A DNA stretch of 64,000 nt from Nocardioides limicola (GCF_016827675.1 NZ_JAERJA010000002.1:558001-622000); one strand, 5' to 3'. Counted from the first letter of the stretch, positions 51,353-62,027 are shown. The notes: generated from the sequence alone by a model not told the origin. Numbers and translations: made by a program.

Positions 51353-52093
51353 TCAGTGCAGCGGGGACGCCTCGGCGCCCGCAGCGTAGGCCTCCGCGGC
51401 GTACAACAACCACGCGTGTACGCCGGCACGGCCGCCCGTCGCGTAGCCCCGCAGGTTCGACTCGTACTGGGGACGCAACGCCAGATGACCTGCCTCGGGC
51501 ACCGTCAACGACTTCTCGTCCACACCACGCTCAACCAGGACCAGCCGTTCCACCGCCCGGGCCACCATCGCGTTGTGGGAGGCGAAGGGTGCCGCGGTCA
51601 CCACCCCGGCATGCGCCACCGCGGCGAGCACCAACGCCGGCACCGACGTCTCCGAGGTGAGCAGCTTGGCCAGGGCCCGCAAGCTGCTGGCGGCCTCTGC
51701 GTCGCGGGGTCGCCCCAGTTCCTGCTCCGGCACCGACCCTGCCGCTGCCAGGGCATGCACCCGGGCCAGCACCTGCAACGGCGACCGGGAGAGCACCGGG
51801 ACCAACCCGAGCAACTCGGTCGACACCCGCACCGCGTCGGCGGCCAACGCGTCCACATCACCGGCACGGACCTGCTCCAGGGTGCTCGCCGACCCCTCCA
51901 GCACCGCGCTGGCGTGCGCCCCCCGGAGCAGCGACTCGCCCGTCATCTCCGGCGAGGTCCGCCGCAGCCCCCGATCCCGGAGCAGGATGTCGATCCCGTC
52001 CCGGGTCGCCGCGAACGCCGACGGCACTCCCTCGAGTTCGGTCAGCCAGGCAAGTGGATCTTCGGACACGATCGACGAGCCTAGACCCCTCAT
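51353..52093 (-). CDS. Degenerate Fic-fold protein (Rv3662c-like)
   Basis: 246 residues, mostly helical. Residues 62-67 read SAVLEG, like the (S/T)xxxE(G/N) inhibitory helix of Fic proteins, and residues 168-179 read APFASHNAMVAR where active Fic enzymes have HPFxxGNGRxxR. The catalytic His is Ala and the GNGR phosphate loop is lost, so AMP transfer is unlikely; the fold may serve binding. GGAGGG precedes the ATG closely. Convergent with the Ms1-like RNA and divergent from the methyltransferase-like gene at 52122. Confidence 0.65.
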   Translation of the reverse strand: MRGLGSSIVSEDPLAWLTELEGVPSAFAATRDGIDILLRDRGLRRTSPEMTGESLLRGAHASAVLEGSASTLEQVRAGDVDALAADAVRVSTELLGLVPVLSRSPLQVLARVHALAAAGSVPEQELGRPRDAEAASSLRALAKLLTSETSVPALVLAAVAHAGVVTAAPFASHNAMVARAVERLVLVERGVDEKSLTVPEAGHLALRPQYESNLRGYATGGRAGVHAWLLYAAEAYAAGAEASPLH

Positions 52094-52121
52094 CGACCCT
52101 CCGGGAGGTAGCCTCGACGCG

Positions 52122-52982
52122 ATGGACTCCGCGCGCTACCCCCACGAGGCACTGGTCTGGCTGGCCGGCGCCGGGGGCCGCTCCGTCCTGGTCCTCGGCG
52201 ACCACCTGCTCGCCGAGGCGTTGACCGCGATCGGCCACCACGCGGTGGTGGTGCCCCGCGGCAGCGACATCGTCGGCGAACCGCGCTCCGTCGACGCCGT
52301 GATCGCCGTCGGGGCGCTCCCGAAGGACCTCGATACGGTCGCCCGACTGCTGCGCCCAGGAGGTCGGCTGTCGCTGTTGCTGCCCGAGCGTGACCATCGC
52401 ATCCCCTGGGCCCGCAAGCTCGATGCGGCGATCGGCGCACCCAGACCCGAGACCCCGGCCGCGCCGCTGGTCGGTGCCGGGGCCTTCGGGTTCGTCGACG
52501 AGGTCGAGTTCGGGTGCTGGGAGCCGGTGAACCGCAACGACCTCCTGGAACTGCTGCCCACCCTGCCGCACCTGGTCGACCTCGATGACGCGGACCGTGA
52601 CGTGCGGATCGCTGCCGCGCTGGCGTTGTACGACGACTACGGGCGCGGGGCCGACGGCATGCAGTTGCCGTGGCGGCACCGGGTCTTCACCGCCACCGTG
52701 GTCGACCAACCGTGGCTGCCGCCCCGCTCCGAGACGCTGCTTTCCGATAGGCAGGGCTCCGACAGCCAGAGCTCCGACTCGGCCGTGCGTCAGCCCTCGG
52801 CCGGCGACCCATCGGACGAGACCCAGCCACTGGACCTCACCCCGACCGGCCAGCCGACCCCGACCGGCCGGCAGGCCGGGGCCGAGTCCGGGGCCGGGGC
52901 CGACCAGCGTCGTGACCCCGCCGCGCCCGGGATCAGCGTCGACCCGAGCGACACCGGCATGATCCTGATCGACTTCCGCTGA
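52122..52982 (+). CDS. Methyltransferase-like protein with low-complexity tail
   Basis: 286 residues. The first about 200 resemble a class I SAM methyltransferase fold (SVLVLGDHLLAEAL in place of motif I; LLRPGGRLSLLLPE as the post-motif strand), but the glycine-rich SAM loop is weak, so activity is uncertain. The last about 75 residues are a Ser/Asp/Pro/Thr-rich disordered tail. GGAGGTAG lies upstream of the ATG. Ends four bases before the sensor kinase gene and may be in its operon. Confidence 0.65.
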   Translation: MDSARYPHEALVWLAGAGGRSVLVLGDHLLAEALTAIGHHAVVVPRGSDIVGEPRSVDAVIAVGALPKDLDTVARLLRPGGRLSLLLPERDHRIPWARKLDAAIGAPRPETPAAPLVGAGAFGFVDEVEFGCWEPVNRNDLLELLPTLPHLVDLDDADRDVRIAAALALYDDYGRGADGMQLPWRHRVFTATVVDQPWLPPRSETLLSDRQGSDSQSSDSAVRQPSAGDPSDETQPLDLTPTGQPTPTGRQAGAESGAGADQRRDPAAPGISVDPSDTGMILIDFR

Positions 52983-52985
52983 CCG

Positions 52986-54164
52986 ATGAGGTTCGTGCGA
53001 CGCGGTCCGGCGGACAGACGGCGACGTGGACTCGGCGGGGACGCGGACCGCACCACCTTCCGTACCCTGCACACCGCCAGCCTGGCCTCCCCCGCACTGC
53101 GGGAAGGGCTGACCTCGGCCAGCGCCCAGCGGAGCATCCGGCACCTGCGCGACCTGCTCGGCGTACCCGCCCTGGCTCTGACCGACACCGCCACCGCGCT
53201 CGCCTGGGACGGGGGCGCCGGGCATCACGAGGTGGACGCACCACGGCTGGCGCTGCCTGCCGTGGACTCCGGCAGCACCAAGGTGTTCGACCGGCGCGAC
53301 CTGCGCTGCGCGACGCCGGGATGCCCGCTGCGGCATGTGATCGTCAGTCCGCTGATCGTCGAGGAACGCATCGTGGGCACTCTGCAGGCCTACGCCCAAG
53401 CCACCTCGGCCGGCCTGGTACGGGCCACCGACGAGGTCGCCCAGTGGGTGTCGGGGCAACTGGAGCTCGCCGAGCTCGACGCATCCCGGACCCGTCTGAT
53501 GGAAGCGGAGGTGAAGGCGCTGCGCGCCCAGATCAGTCCGCACTTCATCTACAACAGCCTCGGCGCGATCGCCTCCTTCGTGCGCACCGATCCCGACCGT
53601 GCCCGCGAACTGCTGCTCGAGTTCGCCGACTTCACCCGCTACTCGTTCCGCCGGCACGGCGAGTTCACCACCCTGGCCGAGGAGCTCAAGTCCATCGAGC
53701 GCTATCTGCTGCTCGAGCAGGCGCGGTTCGGGGACCGCCTCGCGGTGACGCTGCGGATCGCGCCGGAGGTGCTGCCGGTGGCGGTGCCGTTCCTGTGCCT
53801 GCAGCCCCTCGTCGAGAACGCGGTGCGGCACGGCCTGGCGGGCACCGCCGAGGCGACCGCCGGCGTCGGCACCATCACTATCGTGGCCCGGGACCTGGAC
53901 ACCGAGTGCGAGATCACGGTGGAGGACAACGGCGCCGGCGAGGACCCGGAGAAGGTACGCCGTGCGCTGGCCGGCAACCCGGTCGACCTCGCGGAGCCGG
54001 CCGACCCGGCAGTCGAAGGTGACCACGTCGGATTGGGGAACGTGGACGCACGGCTGCGCACCACGTTCGGCGACGACTACGGTCTGGTGGTGGAGACCGC
54101 CCGCGGCGCTGGCACGAAGGTGATCGTGCGAGTGCCCAAGTTCGCCCCCGGAGTGCACGCATGA
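52986..54164 (+). CDS. LytS-type sensor histidine kinase with GAF-like input domain
   Basis: 392 residues, no membrane helices seen. Residues about 45-165 look GAF-like. The His_kinase domain has the phospho-acceptor block QISPHFIYNSL and the N-box LVENAVRHG, then VEDNGAGE and GLGNVDARL of the ATPase domain. Its stop overlaps the response regulator start. A soluble sensor for a cytoplasmic signal, controlling the neighbouring transporter, is plausible. Confidence 0.9.
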   Translation: MRFVRRGPADRRRRGLGGDADRTTFRTLHTASLASPALREGLTSASAQRSIRHLRDLLGVPALALTDTATALAWDGGAGHHEVDAPRLALPAVDSGSTKVFDRRDLRCATPGCPLRHVIVSPLIVEERIVGTLQAYAQATSAGLVRATDEVAQWVSGQLELAELDASRTRLMEAEVKALRAQISPHFIYNSLGAIASFVRTDPDRARELLLEFADFTRYSFRRHGEFTTLAEELKSIERYLLLEQARFGDRLAVTLRIAPEVLPVAVPFLCLQPLVENAVRHGLAGTAEATAGVGTITIVARDLDTECEITVEDNGAGEDPEKVRRALAGNPVDLAEPADPAVEGDHVGLGNVDARLRTTFGDDYGLVVETARGAGTKVIVRVPKFAPGVHA

Positions 54165-54889
54165 CCCCTTCACCCGATGGCCTCGAGGTGCTCGTCATCG
54201 ATGACGAGCGCCCGGCTCTGGACGAGCTGACTTTCCTGCTCGGCCGGGATCCGCGGGTGGGCCGGGTGCACAGTTGCGACTCCGCCACCGAGGCGCTGCG
54301 GTTGCTCCAGGAGCTCGACGTCGATGTGATCTTCCTCGACATCCAGATGCCCTCCCTGACCGGCCTCGAACTGGCGCAGGTGCTGACCCGCTTCAAGGCG
54401 CCGCCACCGATCGTCTTCGTCACCGCGCACGAGGCGCATGCGGTGGAGGCGTTCGACCTGCACGCCGTCGACTACGTGCTCAAACCGGTGCGTGAGGAGC
54501 GCCTCGCCGAGGCGGTACGTCGGGTGGTGGCGCACAGCGCCCAGCCTGCGGCCGAGCCGGACGAGCAGATCCCGGTCGAGCGGGCCGGCGTGATCCGTTT
54601 CATCAATCGCTCCGACATCCGCTACGTCGAGGCCCAGGGTGACTACGCCCGGCTGCACACGGCCGACGACTCGCACCTGATCCGCGCGCCGTTGTCGACC
54701 CTGGAGGCGGAGTGGGACGGGTTCGTGCGGATCCACAGGTCGCTGCTGGTGGCGCTGGCGCACGTCGACGAGGTGCACAGCGAGCAGGGGCGCTGCAGCG
54801 TCAGCGTGGGCGGCGTACGGCTGCAGGTGAGCCGACGACACACCCGTGAACTCAAGGACCTGTTGCTGCGCAGCCGGGAGCGCCGCTGA
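54161..54889 (+). CDS. LytTR-family response regulator
   Basis: 242 residues. Receiver domain with VIDDERPAL, phospho-acceptor Asp in IFLDIQMPSL and Lys in YVLKPV; C-terminal LytTR DNA-binding domain (DIRYVEAQGDYARLHT ... FVRIHRSLLVAL). Partner of the LytS-type kinase (ATGA overlap), followed by a coupled DUF485-like gene. Confidence 0.93.
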   Translation: MTPSPDGLEVLVIDDERPALDELTFLLGRDPRVGRVHSCDSATEALRLLQELDVDVIFLDIQMPSLTGLELAQVLTRFKAPPPIVFVTAHEAHAVEAFDLHAVDYVLKPVREERLAEAVRRVVAHSAQPAAEPDEQIPVERAGVIRFINRSDIRYVEAQGDYARLHTADDSHLIRAPLSTLEAEWDGFVRIHRSLLVALAHVDEVHSEQGRCSVSVGGVRLQVSRRHTRELKDLLLRSRERR

Positions 54890-55272
54890 TGAGCACCGAG
54901 CCGCCGCCGCGGGTCCGGGTCACCGGGCCGCCTCGCCGGCGTACGGTGCCGCGCCGCCTGGTGGACGCCGAGTCACCTCTCGGCGAGATCTACCTGTCCT
55001 CGTTGTTGGCCGAGCAGGGGCGGCTGGCGCTCCGGGTGCTGCTGGTGCTGGCGTTGGGGGTGGCCAGCCTGCCGGCGGTGTTCTTCTTCGCCCCCGATCT
55101 GGCCGATCTTCGGCCGTTCGGGATCCCGCTGGCCTGGCTGCTGCTGGGCGTGGCCGTGCATCCGTTCCTGTGGGTGTTGGGGACGTGGTACGTGCGCAGC
55201 GCCGAACGCAACGAACGTGACTTCGTCGACCTGGTCACCGCCGTCTCCCCGACCGAGCCGGAGAAGCCGTGA
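54889..55272 (+). CDS. DUF485-like small membrane protein
   Basis: 127 residues, two hydrophobic helices (about 46-68 and 80-102) and a basic N-terminus. The C-terminal helix end TWYVRSAERNERDFVDLV resembles DUF485 (YjcH), which is found with ActP acetate symporters. Coupled by TGATG to the regulator and by GTGA to the symporter. Confidence 0.7.
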   Translation: MSTEPPPRVRVTGPPRRRTVPRRLVDAESPLGEIYLSSLLAEQGRLALRVLLVLALGVASLPAVFFFAPDLADLRPFGIPLAWLLLGVAVHPFLWVLGTWYVRSAERNERDFVDLVTAVSPTEPEKP

Positions 55273-56792
55273 CCTCGCAGGCGATCTCGCTCACGGCGGT
55301 GGTGCTGGTGACCGTCGCGACCTTGGCCATCGGCACCTGGGGGCTGCGATTCTCCCGCACCACCAGCGACTTCCTGGTGGCCTCGCGGACCGTCCGTCCC
55401 CGACTGAACGCCTCCGCCATCGGGGGTGAGTACCTGTCAGCGGCCTCGTTCCTCGGGATCGCCGGGCTGGTGCTGGTCTTCGGCGCCGACATGCTCTGGT
55501 ACCCGGTGGGCTGGACCGCCGGCTACCTGGTGCTGCTGGTGCTGGTGGCTGCGCCGTTGCGGCGCTCCGGCGCCTACACACTGCCCGACTTCGCCGAGGC
55601 CAGACTGGACTCGCGGCGGGTGCGAGCCCTCTGCTCGATGATGGTGGTGGCGATCGGCTGGCTCTATCTGCTGCCGCAGTTCCAGGGGGCCGGCATCACG
55701 CTGCAGGCCGCCCTCGGGGCACCGCCGTGGCTGGGTGCCGTGGCGGTGGCCGGCGTGGTGCTGATCAACGTGGTCTCCGGCGGGATGCGGTCGATCACCT
55801 TCGTCCAGGCCTTCCAGTACTGGCTCAAGCTGACCGCGCTGCTGCTGCCGGCGATCGTGCTGCTGATGGTCTGGGTGGGTGACGGGGCACCGAACCCGGT
55901 CGACGTGCCGTCGTCGGGACTGTCCGGGGACGCCTGGTCGTTGCCGCTGGGTGGCGGTGACGCCCAGGGGCTGTATCTCACCTATTCGCTGATCATCGCC
56001 ACGTTCCTGGGGACGATGGGACTTCCGCACGTGGTGGTGCGGTTCTACACCAACCCCGACGGTCGGGCGGCGCGGCGGACCACGCTGGTGGTGCTGGTGC
56101 TGCTCGGCGTCTTCTATCTGCTGCCGCCGCTCTACGGCGCGTTGGGACGGGTGTACGCCGAAGCGCTGGCCGAGTCGGGCCGTAGCGACGTGCTGGTGCT
56201 GGAGCTGCCACGGCTGATGGTGCCGGGGTTGGCCGGCGAACTCCTCTCGGCCCTGGTGGTCGCTGGAGCGTTCGCCGCCTTCCTCTCCACCTCGTCCGGG
56301 CTGGGCATCGCGGTGGCCGGGGTGCTGGGGCAGGACGTGACCGGACGCCGCTTCGGACGGGGCCGGTTGAGCGGGGTGGCAGCATTCCGTGCCGGAGCGG
56401 TGATCGCGATGGCTGTCCCGCTGGTGTTGGCGCTGGCGGTGCCGGGAGTGGGGGTGGCCCGGGCAGTCGGGTTGGCCTTCGCAGTGGCGGCGTCGACCTT
56501 CTGTCCCCTGTTGCTACTGGGGATCTGGTGGCGGGGGCTGACCGAGGCCGGTGCGATCGCCGGGCTGCTGGTCGGTGGAGGCGGCTGCGGTTTCGCGGTG
56601 GCCTGGGTGATGGCCGGTGGCCAGGCATCCTCGGGGTGGGCCGGCGTACTGCTCAGTCAGCCGGCGGCCTGGAGTGTGCCGGCGGCGTTCCTGACCATGT
56701 GGCTGGTCTCGAAACTGACCCGGCGCACGGTGCCGGCGCATGTGTCCCGGTTCATGGTGCGCCTGCATTACCCGGAGCGATTGACCCGCTGA
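55269..56792 (+). CDS. Sodium:solute symporter (SSS, ActP-like) of the LytS/LytTR operon
   Basis: 507 residues, about 13 membrane helices. SSS landmarks: RTVRPRLNASAIGGEYLSAAS-type segment at the head, GGMRSITFVQAFQYWLK, GTMGLPHVVVRFYTNP and SGLGIAVAGVLGQDV. Likely imports acetate, pyruvate or another short organic acid with Na+. GTG start overlapping the previous stop. In E. coli analogous LytS/LytTR systems (BtsSR, YpdAB) control pyruvate uptake, which suggests the regulator here controls its own transporter. Confidence 0.88.
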   Translation: MTSQAISLTAVVLVTVATLAIGTWGLRFSRTTSDFLVASRTVRPRLNASAIGGEYLSAASFLGIAGLVLVFGADMLWYPVGWTAGYLVLLVLVAAPLRRSGAYTLPDFAEARLDSRRVRALCSMMVVAIGWLYLLPQFQGAGITLQAALGAPPWLGAVAVAGVVLINVVSGGMRSITFVQAFQYWLKLTALLLPAIVLLMVWVGDGAPNPVDVPSSGLSGDAWSLPLGGGDAQGLYLTYSLIIATFLGTMGLPHVVVRFYTNPDGRAARRTTLVVLVLLGVFYLLPPLYGALGRVYAEALAESGRSDVLVLELPRLMVPGLAGELLSALVVAGAFAAFLSTSSGLGIAVAGVLGQDVTGRRFGRGRLSGVAAFRAGAVIAMAVPLVLALAVPGVGVARAVGLAFAVAASTFCPLLLLGIWWRGLTEAGAIAGLLVGGGGCGFAVAWVMAGGQASSGWAGVLLSQPAAWSVPAAFLTMWLVSKLTRRTVPAHVSRFMVRLHYPERLTR

Positions 56793-56794
56793 CC

Positions 56795-56860
56795 GGCCAG
56801 AACCCCCACCTCGGCCGGCCACAAACCCCATCTCGCGCGGCCACAAACCCCACTTCGGCG
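56795..56860 (+). repeat. 22-bp tandem repeat right after the symporter stop codon
   Basis: Three 22-bp units (56795, 56817, 56839) with core GGCCACAAACCCCA(T/C)(C/T)TCG. Starts two bases after the stop. Confidence 0.85.
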
Positions 56861-56892
56861 GGGAGGGGAGGCGACAGGGTCACTCGTCGGTG

Positions 56893-57105
56893 TCACTCGT
56901 CGTAGCCCTCGTCGTCGTTGTCGTCGTTGTCGTCGTCGTTGTCGTCATCCATCCCGTCGTCGGGAGGGGTCTCACCCGGGGGGCTGTCCGGGTCGATGAT
57001 GGTGGGGTCGTCCACCGGGTCATTCACCTGCGTGCATCCCGCCAATCCCAGGGAGCCGGCGAGCGCCGTGGCGGCGAGGGTGGCCTTGACACGTGAGATC
57101 TTCAT
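56893..57105 (-). CDS. Small lipoprotein with poly-Asp/Asn tail
   Basis: 70 residues. Signal peptide with lipobox LGLAGC (cysteine near residue 24), then a Pro/Asp region and an Asp/Asn/Glu-rich tail. GAAGGAG precedes the ATG at 57105. Function unknown; an acidic surface-exposed, possibly cation-binding peptide. Confidence 0.65.
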   Translation of the reverse strand: MKISRVKATLAATALAGSLGLAGCTQVNDPVDDPTIIDPDSPPGETPPDDGMDDDNDDDNDDNDDEGYDE

Positions 57106-57171
57106 CAGTTCTCCTTCGTCTCGGTTCCTTCCAGTCGTAACAGGCGACCGAACCGAAACCAAGGCATCAGA

Positions 57172-57570
57172 TCACTGGGGAGCTGCTTGGAGCAGGCGCC
57201 GGGCGGCTGCCGCCGCCAACACCCCACCGGTGAAGACGACCACGAGACCCGGGCCGGGCATCCACCCGGAGAGGCCGACCAGACCGATCACGTGCACCAC
57301 CTGCCAGATCGGCAACACCAGGGCCACGGCGGCAAGGACCACCGCATGGACGGCTCCGACCCGACGCCAGGGCATCAACGCGCCAGCGACCCCGAACACC
57401 GCCGCATAGAAGGTCCACAATCCAGGCCCGTTGGCGCCGGAGATGACGCCGGCGAAGGTGTGCAACCAGGGCAGGAAGGATCCGACGATCACCAGCACCG
57501 CGGCGAGCCCCAGGGTCTTGCGACCGGGGTGCACCTGTCGGCGGGTGCGAGGAGCTGTGAGGGTGGCCAT
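57172..57570 (-). CDS. Four-helix membrane protein, function unknown
   Basis: 132 residues with four hydrophobic segments and a short basic N-terminus (TAPRTRRQVHPGRK); hydrophobic run WTFYAAVFGVAGALMPWRRVG. Not recognised beyond 'small integral membrane protein'. ATG at 57570. Confidence 0.6.
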   Translation of the reverse strand: MATLTAPRTRRQVHPGRKTLGLAAVLVIVGSFLPWLHTFAGVISGANGPGLWTFYAAVFGVAGALMPWRRVGAVHAVVLAAVALVLPIWQVVHVIGLVGLSGWMPGPGLVVVFTGGVLAAAAARRLLQAAPQ

Positions 57571-57885
57571 GCACCGACTGTAGGCGCCGCTGAGCCGTCG
57601 TCGAGGGGTCACCGGTGGGGGCCGCGGCAGGCTGGCCACGACGAGCGGTGCGACGAACGGCACCAGCGCCGCGACGAACGGTCCGAACGGCCTGTGACCC
57701 CAGTCACAGCAGGCGATTCCGGGCCTCCGGACCCCGTTGACCGCGCGTTCCACACCGCCCGGCGCAGAGTGTGTCCTGAGTCACGATTTGCTCTTGACCG
57801 GCTCCCGCGCCCCTTGGTTTCGTCGTCGTCCTGCAGCCCCCCGGCTGTCCGCTTCGAACCCCACGTCCACACCCCAGGAGGAACC
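57571..57885. other. 315-base intergenic region before the DUF4212/symporter operon
   Basis: No supported gene. It contains a consensus CRP-type site (57693-57708) and a weaker one (57770-57785); the symporter operon promoter presumably lies downstream of them. Short repeats of GACGAACGG(T/C) occur near 57650-57680. Confidence 0.5.
57693..57708. promoter_or_regulatory. CRP/GlxR-type operator upstream of the DUF4212/symporter operon
   Basis: TGTGACCCCAGTCACA: both pentamers TGTGA and TCACA of the CRP-family consensus are perfect with a 6-bp spacer. About 190 bases before the first start codon. A poorer second site, TGTGTCCTGAGTCACG, lies at 57770-57785. Confidence 0.65.
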
Positions 57886-58164
57886 ATGGACGACGCCGCG
57901 CGCCAGGAGTACTGGCGCCGAAATCTCAGACTGATGGCCGTACTGCTGACGATCTGGGCGCTGGTCTCCTTCGGCGCCGGCATCCTCTTCGTCGAGGCCC
58001 TGAACACGATCGTCATCGCTGGCTTCCCGCTCGGCTTCTGGTTCGCCCAGCAGGGATCGATCATCACCTTCGTGGCGCTGATCGCGATCTACGTCTGGCG
58101 GATGGACAGGCTGGACGCCGAGTTCGGCATCGACGCCTACGAGCAGGAGGTGCACCACTCATGA
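57886..58164 (+). CDS. DUF4212 small subunit of a sodium:solute symporter
   Basis: 92 residues, two membrane helices. The sequence EYWRRNLRLMAVLLTIWALVSF-type start and PLGFWFAQQGSI are typical of DUF4212 (TIGR03647), which always pairs with a symporter. AGGAGGAACC upstream of the ATG; stop overlaps the symporter ATG. Confidence 0.92.
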   Translation: MDDAARQEYWRRNLRLMAVLLTIWALVSFGAGILFVEALNTIVIAGFPLGFWFAQQGSIITFVALIAIYVWRMDRLDAEFGIDAYEQEVHHS

Positions 58165-59879
58165 GCGAGGTACAGATCTGGACCTTCGGGTTCGTCGCGG
58201 TCACCTTCGGCATCTACATCTACGTGGCCTGGGCCAGCCGGGTGAAGGACACCGCAGGCTTCTACGTGGCCGGCGGCGGCATCCCCGCCCCCGCCAACGG
58301 CGCGGCGATCGCCGCCGACTGGATGAGCGCCGCGTCCTTCATCTCGATGGCCGGCCTGATCGCCCTCGGCCTCAACGGCAACGGCTACGGCGGATCGACC
58401 TACCTGATGGGTTGGACCGGCGGCTATGTGCTGCTCGCCCTGCTGCTCGCGCCGTACCTGCGCAAGTTCGGCAAGTACACGATCCCCGACTTCGTCGGCG
58501 ACCGGTACTCCGAGACCGGCCGGATGGTCGCGGTGCTCTGTGCCGTGGTGGTCTCGTTCGTCTACGTCGCCGGCCAGATGGCCGGAGTCGGCGTGGTCTT
58601 CGCGAACCTGCTCAGCGTGGACCGCAACATCGGCGTGCTGATCGGCATGACGATCGTCTTCTTCTACGCGGTCCTCGGTGGCATGAAGGGCATCACCTGG
58701 ACCCAGGTGTGCCAGTACACGGTGCTGATCATCGCCTACCTGATCCCCGCCATCGCGGTCTCCAGCAAGCTGACCGGCATCCCGGTGCCGCAGGTCGGCT
58801 TCGGCCGGATCCTGGAGGAGCTCAACACCTTGTCGGTGGAGCTCGGCTTCCACGAGTACACGGCGGCGTTCGCGCAGTGGAACATGATGAACATGGTGCT
58901 GATCACCGCAGCGCTGATGTTCGGCACCGCGGGTCTGCCGCACGTGATCGTCCGCTTCTACACCGCCAAGAACGTCCGCGCTGCTCGCTACTCGGCGCTG
59001 TGGGCGCTGTTCTTCATCGCGCTGCTCTACACCACCGCCCCGGCGGTCGCCTCGTACGCGAAGCTGAACATCCTCAAGAACGTCAACGGTGCCGCGCTCG
59101 CGGACCAGCCCAGCTGGTTCCACCGGTGGGCCGACGTCGGCCTGATCTCCGGCCCGGGTGGCGCTCCACTGACCGACCTGAACAACGACGGCGTGCTCAA
59201 CTTCACCGGGGCCCTGTCCTCGGTGCCCACCGAGATCGCGATCAACAACGACATCCTGGTGCTCGCCTCGCCGGAGATCGGCGGACTGCCGGCCCCGGTG
59301 ATCGGCCTGGTCGCCGCCGGTGCCCTCGCCGCTGCCCTGTCCACGGCGTCCGGGTTGCTGCTGGTGATCTCCTCGTCGATCGCCAACGACGTCTACCACA
59401 AGAAGATCAACCCGGCCGCTGACGAGAAGAAGCAGCTGCTGGTCGGTCGGATCGCGATGGCCGCCGCCATCCTGGTGGCCGGCTACCTCGGCATCAACCC
59501 GCCGGGATTCGTCGCCGAGGTGGTGGCGCTCGCGTTCGGCCTGGCCGCGGCCAGCTTCTTCCCGGCACTGGTCCTCGGCATCTTCTGGAAGCGGTGCACG
59601 GCAGCCGGAGCTGCCGCCGGGATGATCACCGGCATCGCGGTGACGTTGGCCTACATGGCCTGGACGTTGCCGGCGTACGGCGGCGGCGACGGGCTGTTCG
59701 GCATCGACCCGAAGGGCTTCGGCACGGTGGGCATGCTGATCAACTTCACGGTCACCATCGTGGTCTCCCAGTTCACCACGAAGCCGTCCGCGAAGATGCA
59801 GGCGCTGGTCGAGGAGATCCGTTTCCCCGGCCGCACCGACCTGGTCGCCAAGCACGCCGAGGGCGCCGACCTGCACTGA
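58161..59879 (+). CDS. Sodium:solute symporter partner of DUF4212 (acetate/short-chain acid uptake)
   Basis: 572 residues, about 13 helices, SSS family VC_2705 type (TIGR03648). Motifs include FYVAGGGIPAPANGAAIAAD-type start, YTIPDFVGDRY, GGMKGITWTQVCQYTVL, GTAGLPHVIVRFYTAK and a SGLLLVISSSIANDVYH block. Expected to carry acetate, propionate or pyruvate with Na+. Followed by a terminator, then acs. Confidence 0.92.
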   Translation: MSEVQIWTFGFVAVTFGIYIYVAWASRVKDTAGFYVAGGGIPAPANGAAIAADWMSAASFISMAGLIALGLNGNGYGGSTYLMGWTGGYVLLALLLAPYLRKFGKYTIPDFVGDRYSETGRMVAVLCAVVVSFVYVAGQMAGVGVVFANLLSVDRNIGVLIGMTIVFFYAVLGGMKGITWTQVCQYTVLIIAYLIPAIAVSSKLTGIPVPQVGFGRILEELNTLSVELGFHEYTAAFAQWNMMNMVLITAALMFGTAGLPHVIVRFYTAKNVRAARYSALWALFFIALLYTTAPAVASYAKLNILKNVNGAALADQPSWFHRWADVGLISGPGGAPLTDLNNDGVLNFTGALSSVPTEIAINNDILVLASPEIGGLPAPVIGLVAAGALAAALSTASGLLLVISSSIANDVYHKKINPAADEKKQLLVGRIAMAAAILVAGYLGINPPGFVAEVVALAFGLAAASFFPALVLGIFWKRCTAAGAAAGMITGIAVTLAYMAWTLPAYGGGDGLFGIDPKGFGTVGMLINFTVTIVVSQFTTKPSAKMQALVEEIRFPGRTDLVAKHAEGADLH

Positions 59880-59899
59880 CCCTCCTCCCCCCCCCCAAG

Positions 59900-59941
59900 G
59901 CTCCGGGGCTGCGCATCGCAACGTGATCGCAGCCCCGGAGC
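59900..59941 (+). terminator. Terminator after the symporter operon
   Basis: GCTCCGGGGCTGCG (59900-59913) pairs with CGCAGCCCCGGAGC (59928-59941): 14 bp, loop of 14. Confidence 0.7.
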
Positions 59942-59955
59942 ACCCATGGTGGGGG

Positions 59956-59971
59956 TGTGACGCCCACCACA
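59956..59971. promoter_or_regulatory. CRP/GlxR-type operator upstream of acs
   Basis: TGTGACGCCCACCACA: left pentamer perfect, right pentamer one mismatch (CCACA for TCACA). About 70 bases before the acs start, a few bases upstream of the likely -10 region. Confidence 0.45.
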
Positions 59972-60026
59972 ACCCTCTAGGCTGGCGATCGGCCGGAAAG
60001 TAGACCCCATGACTGCGGGAGCCACC

Positions 60027-62000
<1,974 letters not shown>

Positions 62001-62027
62001 TCCGCCCGGCCGCCAGCCGCCAGCACG

